A stretch of DNA of 64,000 nt from Gnetum montanum (lineage: Eukaryota > Streptophyta > Gnetopsida > Gnetales > Gnetaceae): the NCBI GenBank assembly GCA_015680685.1, contig MNCI01024239.1, positions 288,340 to 352,339 on the forward strand, in the 5' to 3' direction. Shown one piece after another: positions 46,111 through 57,591 of the stretch. The position numbers and the translations under genes were made by a program. The notes under the pieces were generated by a model. It searched no databases. It was not told where the DNA came from and worked only from the letters and a program-made list of their open reading frames with translations. Every line of letters begins with the position of its first letter. The first letter of the stretch is position 1.

Positions 46111-46900
46111 AATTAGTGTCTTCAAATTCATCAAAGAGTTGATGATGGATTTTCTCTATTTCGTCCATGCCTTCAATGTAGGCACTTGTTAGGCTCTTAG
46201 TTTATTTCATGCATAATGTTGAACTATTAGATTTAGCGGTCAACCACTGGGTGCCCTCCTATTTTTTGGCTGCTACAGGCACCTTTGAATTTCTATGACA
46301 TATGCACATTTTCTGCATGTTATGATTATTGTACTTTTAACCTTCCATAATTTTTGCATGCAGTGACACCCTGTGTCACTATATGCAATGCATTGGACAT
46401 GATTCCTCTCTATTTTTTTCAAAGTCATTTTGCTTGGAAATCTTCAAGGAGAGGTCTTTGATTCCCAATTGTGCTTCAATTGTACTTAGCCAAGCCCTTT
46501 CCATGATGATTGGGAAGTTCCCCTTGTAGTTATCTATGCAAATGACTAGGAATTTAGCAAGATATGATCACCCATAGATGGTGGTCACAATATCCTCCAT
46601 TAATCCCAAGGGGATAGTGATGGACTGATCTACTAACTCAAGATGAATGTTACTCTTCTTGAGAGGAGGTAGGTTTTAGGCTTTGTACATTTCATGAGAG
46701 ATTAAATTGAGATAAAAAATGAGTCCAACAGAGCCTTTTAATGCTCATTCCCAATGATTTGTAAGTAAATGAAGGGACACCTAGGATTATATCCTTTCTT
46801 GGGAAGGTGGCCAGCCTTTATTCAATCTCTGATCATGTGGATCAATATGATAGTATGTACCCTGGGAGGTGTTTGGTTTGAAGCACTCTTGAAGAATGTT
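46111..46900 (-). pseudogene. M1 aspartic protease and linker
   Basis: Active-site region reads KALLDSFF with Phe in place of the Gly of D-S-G, then a frameshift. The second half is recognisable by PIIMERAWL-type sequence near 46510 and by ESLTSAYIEGMDEIEKIHHQ-type linker sequence near 46160. It aligns with M2 throughout but is heavily shifted. Confidence 0.6.
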
Positions 46901-49409
46901 GTGAAGGAGGGAGGAGAAGTAGGGTTAGTATTTTTGGGTATCTATGAGGACTTATTTGGACTATTGGTTTAGAAAAAGGATCATTTTTGGAACTTAGTAT
47001 CTGAACAACTTGGTTGAGGAGCCGACTGTAAGTTGACAGTTCTTGTGGTGTTTCTATGCTACTATTGGGATGAAATTGTGCCCTACATGGATGGAGCTGG
47101 TGGCAAATGAGTTGAGGATGGAGGTATAGGTGTAGGAGGATGAGGAGGGTAATATGAAAATGTGGACTCCCTCTTTGGAGATTGTGCTTTATAATACTCA
47201 TGAGTGTAGTAGTGGTGCTAGAAAGAGGCATGACTAGAAGAATCATGTGAAGAAATGAGTTGCTAAAAATAATACTTGTATAGTGTATAGATTTGACTAC
47301 GAGTAAGGGTATTGTTACCTTGGTGGTGCCATCATCCATGACTGTTGGTGTTGCTACTATTGGTACTACTCATGAGTTTGAGGTGCAGCTCCACTCAAAT
47401 AATAGGCTTATTGGTGGAATTTCCTATAGTTTCCTTGAGGATAAGGCAACCTCCTAGGTGTTTTCCTTTTTGCCAATCTAGGATTCAAAGAATGCACCCT
47501 AGATTCTTGCAAGTGTAACATAACTAGGAAACATGGCTTAGGATTCTTATATTAGCAGATGTTACACCCACCACCATCATCTATCTCAAAATCCATAATC
47601 TCTTCAACAACATCTTTATCCTTATCCATTTGATGGATGCATTCAACTTCCTTCATTCTTCTTCAGTTATAACTACTACCTTGTTCTTTGGACTCTACAA
47701 TTTGTAGAGTAGGTTGAAACTTTTCATCCAAAGAGTCCCACATTTTATCTACCTTGGCTAATATTTCAAAAATAGATTTTTGTATTAGTAATGTATTGCA
47801 TTGCAGCACTTCATCAAGTGGTGCCTCCTTCTCATTGTCAAAAAACTGGACCTTCCTTTTATGAATGAAATGGTTCATGTTGTACTCCTATACACTTTTT
47901 CTTTTCCTCAACTCACCTTCTTCTTTTGCCACTTACTCAATCAACCTTTGGATTTGATGGGATCTTAGCTTTGAAAGCCTTCGTTGGGCATAGAACCCAA
48001 GGGTTTTCTCATTTCTATCTTGAGCACATCTATGATATGGTGTAGCTACTTCCTTTAAGAAAAGCCATGGCTTAAGCATTGGTGCAACAATGGGTAATAT
48101 CTACTCGTGGCCACATCCAAGGATTCATATGTGCCTTGCTTCCAACCTTAGATCTACTTCCTTAGGTTGGACACTTGGGATTACATTTTATACTTGTCAT
48201 TAAAGAGTTCAAGCATTGTACTCCACCATCTATTTTATTTTGATTCTAAGGATTGATACTAGCTTTAAATGTTCTTGATGAACATCCTAGGGAACAACTT
48301 CAATTTTGCCATTTGTTCTCAATGTTCTGTAAGGTGCATGCATTGTGAAATTCTTGGAGATGATTCTATGGATCAAAATTTTATCTCCCTTCAAACTTAG
48401 GAATATTGTTGATGTTTAACCATTTGATTTGACTATCTTTCACATTCCTTGTTGGAGCCCTTATGGTCTCCACAATATTCAACATGTTTCTAGTTGCAAG
48501 CAAAGGATCATCATAGTCATAGCCCCTATGATGGTCATGATGCCTATTATGTGCTCTACTATTCCTTCTTTTTCTGTGGTGGACCTCCCTTGATTATCCA
48601 TGCCCCTAGTCTTTATTGTTCCGGTATGGTTTTCAATCATCTTTATCTTGTCAGTTACCTCCATCATAGTCTCTCCCTCTATATCTTTGGTTAGAGATGG
48701 AGGAGGAAGATGATGAGAATGATGAAGTAAAAGAGAAAGAAGGACTAGTACCAGAATGGTGCTTGCTACTCCCTCTTCTTTGGTCCTAACCACAATCATC
48801 ATGTTCATCATTATTGTGGTGCCTATCATTGTTCTTGCCTTGACTCCCTCTATTGGAGCTCCCATGTTCATGGAACCCATTCTTCTATGAACCAGGGTTG
48901 TTTACAGTTGACTATAAATTTTGGTCTATGTTGAAGAGAAGGGGAGGAGAGTCTGTGTTTTGAGAATTCCTTGAGAAGGGATCCTCTCCTTCCTTTTGTC
49001 CCAAAAAGAATAAGGGGTTTGTGAACCACTTGCCTTTTGATACCTCATAGTGAGCTTACATTTGCTGATCTTTCATTCTTTGTGCATCCATGGGATGATA
49101 ATCCTAGTAGTCATGACCTTGCACAACATACTTAGAATTAAGCTCCTAGATGCCCAATCTCATAAGATTATGGAGTAGCATCATAGGAACTAATCAATCA
49201 AGAGGCAACATGATGTTTTCCTCCATATTCCTCCATTGTAGTTGTACATCTTAGTGTAGGATGAAGGTGAAATCTAAAACATACTCACCTAGATGAGTAT
49301 AGATCACTTTGCGTTACTAGGGCATGGGTGGTTTTGGGCCTTCTTGCCTTTGCTAATTAGAATTGTTCTTGAACAACGATAGAGATTCTTTCCTATAAGA
49401 AGAAGCCAT
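46901..49409 (-). pseudogene. M1 gag with decayed zinc knuckle and Pro-rich tail
   Basis: Start codon complement at 49407-49409: MASSYRKESLSLFKNNSN, then GEYVLDFTFILH, VQLQWRNMEENIMLPLD and VPMMLLHNLMR, parallel to M2 and P3. A charged region follows (about 48880-48480). The capsid part shows the same blocks as P3, for example RFPSSVDKMWDSLDEKF-like sequence near 47750. The knuckle near 47575-47540 reads CNICQYKNPKPC, with His replaced by Asn. A Pro/Ser/Tyr-rich tail ends near 46900. Confidence 0.7.
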
Positions 49410-49529
49410 GTCAGTTCTTATGAAAATAGTGTGATTTTATTGTTATTATTAATTTTTTAATGATTTTGACTTTAAGATTCATTACAATGTTTGGATAAAT
49501 TTATTAACTCCTAGGTAGCACATGTAGCT

Positions 49530-49896
49530 AACTAAAGTACTTAACAACATCCCTAAGCCCAAGCATACGAATCACTAGCATTCATTAAGTGATTCGATCA
49601 AATTTCATAGACTTTAGCTCTCTAAGTACACATTATCTAGGTAGTGAATCTCAAGGATGTGACCATTATCTTCTTAGTTCCACTTGTGATGTACAACGAT
49701 ATGGTTAATTTTAACTGAGGCATATAATTTGTATCATTTTTATATTTTTTATTTAATTCACCTAAGTGTAGAAACTAAAGTAATTAAATGGTTAACTAAT
49801 ATAATAACTAATTAATGCTTTAGAGTAATCCTAACACAAGCATCCATTCCCATTCGTTGTACACATCCTAAACACATTGCAATGCTACTGGCTTAC
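49530..49896 (-). repeat. M1 5' LTR, inner part (interrupted by P3)
   Basis: Aligns with M1's 3' LTR from its inner edge (GCCCAAGCATACGAATCACT) to TGCTACTGGCTTAC, where P3 inserts. The adjacent PBS (about 49511-49528) is too decayed to read. The rest of the LTR is at 58395-58844. Confidence 0.8.
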
Positions 49897-50701
49897 TGAT
49901 GGGACGCGATATAGCATAGGCCGTGATATCGCGTCTTCTACTGCGATATCGTGTACACGATATCGCAGCGTGTTGCCAAATCTATAAATAAGAGGTAGCT
50001 CTTCCTTATTTCTCCATCTAGATCTAGACCTTAGCCAAAATCTTGCAGTTTTTCCATTCCAGAGTTAGAGTAATTTCTATGTGCCTGCAATAGGAGTCCC
50101 AAAGTGAACGGATCTTTATTCGAGCAAATATTGTACCTGAGCACAAGTTTGTGTACGGAAATAAAGACGAACTTTTTGGATAAACCTTGTAGTGCATGGA
50201 ATAAGCTAATTAGGACTTTAATTATTGTTAATTATTTAAATGCTTTATTAGTTAATTAATCTCTCTCAACCCTCAACACTCCTAGTTAAGTACATTCAGT
50301 ATGACTGCTTCGAGAACATGCGTTACGCTTGGTAATCCATGTAATGAATAGAGTTTGGTAATCCCAAAAGGTTGCATTGGTTCAGGATGTGAATGGAAAG
50401 TGGGAATGGATACTGATGCTAGGAATTAGAACTTAGTTAATTAAAGTTAGTTACCTAGTCTCTTCACCCTTTCCCTCATTAGCATAGGCGATAAAAGATA
50501 AAAGACATAAAAATCACATACCTCAAACTTACTTAACCATACAACCGTGAAAAATACAAGTAAGTCTCGGAAGACAACGAATGATTAACCTTAAGTGTTC
50601 CATAAGGCGTGTAGGCACTTAGTCTATGGAGTTCTACTAGATCGCATGTGTAACGCTCGTATTCGTATGATCGAGTGTAGGGGGTACCTCGTCACTCATC
50701 A
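49897..50701 (+). repeat. P3 5' LTR (805 bp)
   Basis: TGATGGGACGCG to GTCACTCATCA. U3 is short. It carries GATATCG-type palindromes, including a perfect 28-bp one (arm CTGCGATATCGTGT, 49941-49968), directly upstream of TATAAATA (49983-49990). AATAAAGACG near 50160 is a polyadenylation-type signal. R/U5 holds CTTGGTAATCC and TTTGGTAATCCC (50338-50367) and GGTTCAGGATGTG. Confidence 0.92.
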
Positions 50702-50702
50702 T

Positions 50703-50720
50703 TGGCACCATTGCCGGGGA
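50703..50720 (+). promoter_or_regulatory. P3 primer-binding site (tRNA-Asp type)
   Basis: TGGCACCATTGCCGGGGA, one base after the LTR. It differs from the tRNA-Asp complement TGGCGCCGTTGCCGGGGA at two CpG G-to-A positions. Confidence 0.8.
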
Positions 50721-50846
50721 CTAAGTTCTTTGTGCGCTAAGTAGAACATAGGAAATCATTCACATCATTGGGAAGCTTAAATGAACCCTTAGGGTTAATC
50801 AAAAGAAAAATTAAACAAAGGTCAATAGCACACCAACAAGATAAAA

Positions 50847-53386
50847 ATGTCTTCTTCTTCTCATAAACGCACTTCACCACCTAGGGATCACACAAGAGAT
50901 CGTCAGCAGTCTAACACATGTAACCAAGAACCACCAGTTGCTCAATAGTATCAGGTGGTATATACTCATCATGATGAGTATGTACCTGATTTTACCTTTA
51001 TCCTCCATCAGGATGAACAACTACGATGGAGAGACTTGTAAGGTAACATAGTGTTACCTCTAGATCGTGCAGTCCCAAACATGCTCCTTCGTGCTCTTGT
51101 ACAGATAGACATGATGCATCTATACGCTGAATACGTTGCAAAAGAGTACGACATAAGGGATTACCATCCCACAATGGTGCAACATTTAAGGAACTCGAGA
51201 CAGGAGAGCTACCATACATCATTGAAGGGTAAGGGGCCCCATAATGGTTCACCCATCATAAGCAAAATCAAGGGTGGTGAACCTATTTCAATAGGTTTCT
51301 CACAAAATGAAGTTCCTCCTCCTAATGATGGTGAGGAGGTAGGGTATCAGAACCTACACTCTACAATTCACAACCTTGGTTCTAATTCCCATGAACACCA
51401 AGTTTTCGATGAGGGAACACAAACACATGACAAAGGCAAGAAATCTGATCATCATCACAATCGAGGCCATAGCCACCGAAGAGAAGGTAAGAAACATCGT
51501 CATGGCGATGGTTCCCCTTCTTCTTCCCCTCCATCGCATCATTCACCCTCTCCTTCCACATCAAGATGTAGTCACAAAGAGCACAACCATGAGGATAAGG
51601 GTAAGGATAAGCAAAATGAAAACCCTTGATGAGAGAGTTGAGAGTGAGGACAAGGGCATTATAGAGAGTTAAGGCATGAAAGAAGGGAAAGTAGGGAACC
51701 ACGTAGGCATCATAGACGTCATGAGAGAGATGATCATGATGAACCTCTACTTGCCACCCAAAGTATGTTAGATATTATGGAGGCCATTAGAATACCTACA
51801 AGACACCAAAAAGATAGCTGGATCAAGAGATTAGACATGAATAATATCCCATGGTTTGAGGGGGGATACAATGTTGATCCACAAAACCACTTATAGGCAT
51901 TCCACGATGCCTATGCCTTGCAGAATATTGAGAATGAGTGGTAGAAGTTAAAGTTGTTTCCTAGGACACTCATAAAAGAAGCAAAGAATTGGTATCGGTC
52001 CTTAGAACTGGAATCTATTAGACGGTGGAGTACGATGTTAGAACTGTTCAACGATAAATACCAAACATACTCCAGAGTGTCCAACTTATGTAAGTAGATC
52101 CAAGGATGGAATCAGGGTAATCACGAACCCTTGGAAGCTACCATGGGCTGATATTATGCATTGCTACATCGTTGTCCAGGCCATGGTTACGCACAACGGG
52201 ATCAACTCCACCACCTCGTAGATGGGCTAAGACATGAAACCAGGAGAACCCTTGGGACATATGCCCAAGGGAGATTATCTGAACTTAGGTCCCATGAAGT
52301 TCATAGATTTTTGGAGCAAGTAGCTAAGGAAGAAGGGGAGCTACGAAAAGGAGAAAGTGTGGAAGAGTACAATCACAATCCTTCCCTTCAAAAGAGGGGA
52401 GTGAGATTCTGCGAGGAGGAGGATGAGTCACCACTCGAAGAGTTGGTAAATAGAAAAACCTTGCCGCTTCAAAAATTAACAACGGAAGTGTCAGATAAGG
52501 TAGATCAAATATGGAGCTCCTTAGATAGTAAAATTGAAACTGTCCTAAAAATCGTAGAGGAGTCTAAGGAGGAGTGAAGTAGTGATCATGATAAGAAAAA
52601 GCAGAGAGATTTAGACCATGCACATAACAAGGGTAAGGAAAAAATGACTATCACCGATGAGGTTGTGGATTCAGACATGGACAATGACGGTGGATGTGAG
52701 ATCTGCTAATATGACCATCCTAAGGGATGTTGCCCAATAATCTCATATTTGCAAGAGTCTGGAGTATATGCACTCAACCCAAAACTTAACAAATAGCAAG
52801 CACCCCGAAGGTTACCTTATCCCCAAGGTAACCTAAGGTAGTTCCACCAATTGTTAACATATTATCCAAGTGGAACTCTACCACAACCTATTGAGCAACA
52901 CCACCAGTGGTAACACCCACAGTCATGGAGGATGCCACCACCTAGGCAACAATACCCTTACCAGCAACCAGACCCATATGGCTATTACGTGTAGCATCCG
53001 GTTTCTCCCAGTAACTCTATGGGTCATGTAACCCCACAACGTTACTACCAAGTTTGGGAGTATAGTAGGACTCCTTCTCCTACGGGATACACACCACATA
53101 CATACCATCCTCTGAATCCATTCGTCACTCTTACGTCGATAGCTCCACTACCACCTGCTCCAACAATGCAAGGGGAACTCCCCACTCAACCGCAACAATG
53201 TAATGCTATGAGAGCTATAAACCTTCAACCCGTTGCTAGTTCTGACAACCGCATGAAGAGAAGACCTTTCTTCAAAACCAAAAGCCCAAACAAGCTCTCA
53301 CAACCATAAGCGGTTGAGTCTGTATATGCTCCTCCAACAGATAAGTCTTCGGAGCTCCCTTCAAACCAACAACAGAGCTCAATGCA
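50847..53386 (+). pseudogene. P3 gag with zinc knuckle
   Basis: Start MSSSSHKRTSPPRDHTRDRQ after a ~125-nt leader. N-terminal DEYVPDFTFILHQDEQLRWR, then NMLLRALVQIDMMHLYAEYV. A His/Arg/Ser-rich basic stretch (HNRGHSHRREGKKHRHGDG) lies in a 192-codon open frame (51051-51629). The capsid domain has PWFEGGYNVDP, LFPRTLIKEAKNWYRSLELE and YAQRDQLHHLVDGLRHETRR (138-codon open frame 52161-52577), matching Athila-type retrotransposon gag. The knuckle CEIC-x3-HPKGCC is at 52695-52733 with a TAA inside. The Pro/Gln/Tyr tail runs to SMH, where S1 inserts. Best-preserved gag in the window. Confidence 0.85.
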
Positions 53387-54877
53387 TGAAACACCATGGA
53401 AATTGTGAATCAGCCTCAAGTGAAGATTCACGATTCAGGCAAAAGTTCGTGATAGAATTCCAGAAGGTAGAACAAGGCAGAGCAAGGAAAAATGGTGCCC
53501 GGCATCAAGTCTCCAAGTTCCTTATAAATTTCAATTTTACTATGTTTTCTGTCTTTACGCTACATTACGCAACATAGTGTAATGATGCATAGCATAATTC
53601 TTCTTAACATAGTCTGATGTCAGAAGGTAACTTACTTCAGCAATTTGGTGAAGCTTAAGGTCTAAGCAGCATAATATGTGACTTCTCACATATCCTGCTA
53701 AGTCTTTTGACCAGGGTTAGATTCATGCTCATTACGCTACGCAGCATACGTTAGCGTAATTTATCATCGAGTTGATCATTTTTTACGCTTCACTACGCTT
53801 TTCTGCGTAAATGAGCGTAAAATAGCTTGACTCACTATTTCCATGCTTTGTTACGCTCTGCCATGTGACGTAGCATAAAAAAGTGTAATACAGCGTAAAT
53901 CTGGCTAAAGCAGTTACGCATTTGCTATCCATACGCGCAATACGCTGATAAGTGTATTATGCGTAATCATGAAGCAGCTTGAGTAAAAGTGTTGACAGCG
54001 TACGTTGCAATGTGACGTGACATAGCCAGTTCGTCAAGTCAACAGCATCCGAAAACTTCGAGGCACGTGTCATCAAGGCCGTGCCTTTTCTGCATATTAT
54101 AAATACCCCAGTTGGAGAAGAAATGAGGGGGCTGAACATTTTTTTTGGAGGGAGGAGCAGCGGCTGGCATCTTCAACTTTTGGCAGTTATCATCCTTGAG
54201 CAGAAACAAGAGACATTTTCAAGCATTTAGCAGCAGGATCGATCATACCTTTTGGAGAAAATACAGTTCTCCCATTGGTGATCCTTGGCAGTTTTGAGTA
54301 GAGACATTCCAAAGTGAAGAAGATAGATCAGAGATCAAGAGATCATCTGGTGCGGTTGGCAAGATCTATTAACCAGACACAGTTGGTTGATAGACATCCG
54401 AGCTTGACCTTCCTTGCACTCCGTCTTTGGCTTACAAGGTAGACCGAGCTCCATTCTGCACTCCTTGTTAAATTGTTTTTCTTATTATTTTGTGTATTTT
54501 TCACACAAGATAATTAGAGTCTTCCCATTGTAATTTTGTATACAAGATACTTGTTCTTTCGGGTCAAAGTACAGATCTTGAAATCACGCATTTCTCTTAG
54601 ATCCAATTCCCTTTGTCGTGTTAACGTTATCATTATTGCAATTTATCTACATTGTTTTCCTCTCCTTTCACGATCTATCGAATCAAATCGTTCCATGAAA
54701 CACCTATAATCTTCGTCGATTTACTGATTTAGTAAGTCCCTATCTGATCGACAAGACCGTTCAGGGCATTGCGGATTCGTTTTCTCCAGCATAGCCCTCA
54801 CACGGATCCATGGTTAAGACTGTGTACACGGATTTTGTTTGGTATTTTTCCAGTTGCCGACATTTTCCATCGTTATA
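53387..54877 (+). repeat. S1: solo LTR (1491 bp) of an unrelated family, inside P3
   Basis: Flanked by ATGCA at 53382-53386 and 54878-54882, at the point where M2 has one ATGCA. Starts TGAAACACCATGG and ends CGTTATA, so TG...CA with the final CA now TA; the ends also share an inverted ATGGAAA. Upstream of a TATA box (TTATAAATACCCC, about 54098) lie many TTACGC and GCGTAA motifs, for example arms ATTACGCTA and TAGCGTAAT at 53731-53760. No coding frame. The orientation follows the TATA. Little decayed, so probably the youngest insertion here. Confidence 0.75.
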
Positions 54878-54882
54878 ATGCA

Positions 54883-55600
54883 CACGGTTATGTTAACACA
54901 TATTGTTACTGACTGGATCAAGGTGGGCCATCTTCCCAAGAAATTCTCTAATCCTGGAAGCCCCTTAATTTATCTCCAAGTTGTTGGGAATGAACCTCAT
55001 AAGGCTCTTCTTGACTCAAGTTTCGGAGTTAACTTAATCGCATGAGAAATGTATAAAGCCTGGAACCTGCCTCCACTCAAGAAGAGCAATATTCAACTAG
55101 AGTTGGCTAACTAATCCATCACTATTCTCTTAGGATTGGTGGAGGCCATCGTTACCACTGTATGTGGTTGGTCTTACCCAGCTGATTTCCTAGTGATAGA
55201 AGTCAACAGTAACAAAGGCGAATTCCCAATTATAATGGGGAGGGCATGGTTAAGTACCATAAATGCATGCATAGGAATCCACGATCTTTCCTTGGAAATA
55301 TCTAAGGAAAATATTTATGGAAAGATCGAGAAGAATAAAGTTCCATGCATCACATACAGTGACTCAGAGGGTGATGACATGGAGGAATGCTTAGCATCTC
55401 CTGCATGCAACTGGTGTGCCCAAGAAACTCAAATACAAAGGTGCCTATATGTAGCAACCACACAACAAGAGAACACCTAGTGGTTGATAGCTAATCAAGA
55501 GAGCAGCCCATCAACATGCATGGAACAAACTGGGGGAACAACTTGCACCCACAATGATAGCATAAATACATTGAAATATGAGTGTTGCCAACTTCCAACC
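54883..55600 (+). pseudogene. P3 aspartic protease and linker
   Basis: After S1: VTDWIKVGHLPKKFSNPGSP, then the active site KALLDSSFGVNLIA, with Ser in place of the Gly of D-S-G. The second half WSYPADFLVIEVNSNKGEFP and IIMGRAWLSTINACIGIHD is in a 114-codon open stretch (55136-55480), followed by CNWCAQETQIQRCLY. The linker TCMEQTGGTTCTHND leads to the RT edge. Close to M2 throughout. Confidence 0.85.
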
Positions 55601-55720
55601 CTTAACCTGAAAACATCAATTGGGAGAAGTTGGACACTTTTAGGAAATTCAAAAAAATGCTCATTATTTTGGATCTCTCCCTTTCAATTCAGTCATGGGG
55701 GAGATGGCCACCTATGCTGA
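55601..55720 (+). pseudogene. P3 RT stub joined to integrase tail (deletion scar)
   Basis: AATTGGGAGAAGTTGGACAC matches the protease-RT linker of M2. After an A run at about 55650-55658 the sequence jumps to the last integrase residues (SLFWISPFQFSHGGDGHLC). About 3 kb of pol is missing compared with M1. The junction differs from M2's, and the RT frame is not preserved across it. Confidence 0.8.
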
Positions 55721-57016
55721 TCATTCGAGGCCCTCAGTTCTTTTAAGTATTTGTTTTACACATTTTTGTTTTACAAATTTCTTCAAATTTTCTTGTTTTT
55801 TTTTACAACATTATTTATACTTTTCTTTTATTTTTGTGTGTGTATTATCCATTTTGTTAAGTTTGTCACCCAATAAGTGCTGTTATGATGGCATGAACTG
55901 TTTCTATCGATTGCTAATGTTTGGTTTTTACCTTTATGTTACGATGTTGATACTAAGGTATGGTTCTTTTGATATAGAAAGCAATGAGTTCACTTCATCC
56001 ATACATCCATAAATCTCTATGGTCTCTCTCAGCTTGGAAATGCACAATCCCTTTCTAAATAAGAACTATCAATGAATCGGTGACTGGGCATTTCTCAAAC
56101 TAAGGAAGGACTCAAGGATTAAACAAGGTGTGACTTCAAGGGGACTTGATGCATTTGTGTTGGCCATTCTCTTGGGTGCTTGGATGTTTTATTTTTGAGT
56201 TTTCTTACCATTCCAACATTGCTCCATCATCAAGAAGCTGAGCTAATAAAAATAACAAAGTCTTTGCATGGTGTGATTCTCACATATACACACACACAAA
56301 AAAAATAGAAAAAACAGTGAGGATTCAAAGCACACCCCTTAGACAAAATAATCATGTGGGCTACAAGCACTAGTTATGGAACTAAAATAAACACGTTTCC
56401 TCTAACTAAGGCCCTTCTCGCTTCCTATTCTCTCCTCCTTTGTTTCGTTGGAATGGTGGTGGCTCTTTGGGGGATGCATTCTTGTTACTTCAAGTGGATG
56501 GATTGGCCGAATGTATTAATGTGAAGTCACTGGATGTGGTTTGTTGAGGCTAGATTTGGAATGAGATTTACAAAGTCACATTAACCACGAAATACATAAG
56601 GGGCTATACACCACCTTGTTCTTGGAATTCCATTCCATTCTCTTCTCTCCATCCTTCTCTCCATTGTTTACCTCATTGTCGGTTGTATCATTAGTGTATA
56701 TTTTGGTTGACGCATTGTTTTCTTTTTGGTAAATTCTTGTGGTTAAGACTTTAACTCTTATTCCAAATGACATTCCTAGAGCCTACAGAATCTTTGAATG
56801 TGGGATTGTCAGGGCATTAAGGACATGAACCTACTTTGGGGAGGACCCACTAGCAGTCCTATTTGGTGCACCAGTTAAATTCTTTCCCTTAACATTTTAC
56901 AATCAACTCTATTTTGTCCATTTCCATCTTGACATCCATTTTATCAATGTCACAGTTGTTTCTTTTTCTTCATCCTTCTTATTCCTTCTCTTTTTTCCAT
57001 TCTCTCGCTACCAGAG
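55721..57016 (+). other. P3 3' spacer with conserved blocks and leader
   Basis: T-rich start, then TGACTTCAAGGGGACTTGAT near 56150, CTTTGCATGGTGTGATTCTC near 56262, TTCAAAGCACACCCCTTAG near 56325 and GGGGAGGACCCACTAGCA near 56839, all shared with other copies. The end, CTCGCTACCAGAG, is homologous to the ORF3 leader exon ends of P1 and M1. No clear TATA is seen. Confidence 0.6.
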
Positions 57017-57220
57017 GTTCGTGATTAGTCATGGGGGTCCTAGTCCAATTTTTTTGATTTTCTCCTAACCCCTACACCTTGGGTAGTCATTATTAATATA
57101 TCTCCAGAGTCTGCATCAGCCATACCACAACTCAGCCAATGAACCTTTCACCAAAGCAAGGTATCAACTGCATTGTGATTCATTTACACTTGCTAATATA
57201 AGACTGTGTTGTATGTGCAG
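57017..57220 (+). other. P3 intron-like interval with conserved splice sites
   Basis: Donor CCAGAG|GTTCGT and acceptor GTATGTGCAG|ATGGCA occupy the same places as in P1 (TAGAG|GTGAGC and CACAG|ATGGCA). The interval is 204 nt. The ATG at 57221 opens only MAIIQ before a stop. A longer frame (57262-57447) exists, but ORF3 is not recognisable. Confidence 0.6.
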
Positions 57221-57591
57221 ATGGCAATCATACAATAATGGATTGGACCTAGAGGGAACACTTGGAATGGATCGGTGCTAAAGCAGTTATGCAAGGAATA
57301 AGATGGATGGCGCATTTACGGATAGACAATGAAAGGCGCAATCTTGGCGTTGATAGCAGTAGACTTCTTCTCTCTTCTCTCTTCTCTCTCAGCTGCCAAA
57401 TAAGGCCTTATGTCAAATGTATAACGTGTTCACTCTTGTTATCCTGAACACCAGTTTTGTCATGTTCTGAAATGATGATCTGTTCACATGTCGTCCCATT
57501 CACCATTAGTTCCATTCAAGTCAATAATCCCATACCTTCCCAATATTTTGTAAGGAACTCGAGGACGAGTTTTTATTCAGTCATGGGGGTA
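57221..57591 (+). other. P3 short exon remnant, 3' UTR and polypurine tract
   Basis: After the acceptor about 100 nt resemble M2's short exon. No ORF3 domain follows. The interval ends GAGGACGAGTTTTTATTCAG and CATGGGGGTA, the polypurine tract before the LTR. Confidence 0.6.

Noticed and set aside
46842-47339. 165-codon open stretch on the minus strand
   Set aside because: Pro/Ser/His-rich reading of the gag-protease linker of M1. Part is the shifted gag tail and the rest is out of frame, so it is not a separate gene.
50395-50410. GGTTCAGGATGTG as a tRNA B box
   Set aside because: No A box, cloverleaf or anticodon arm around it. It is part of a conserved LTR block.
51382-51702. 106-codon minus-strand open stretch
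   Set aside because: Complement of P3's His/Arg-rich gag region; low-complexity coding strands often open the opposite frame.
54838-54855. TTTTTCCAG near the end of S1 as a splice acceptor giving P3 a new exon
   Set aside because: Plausible by sequence, but no supporting second copy; the ATGCA duplication explains S1 better as a solo LTR.
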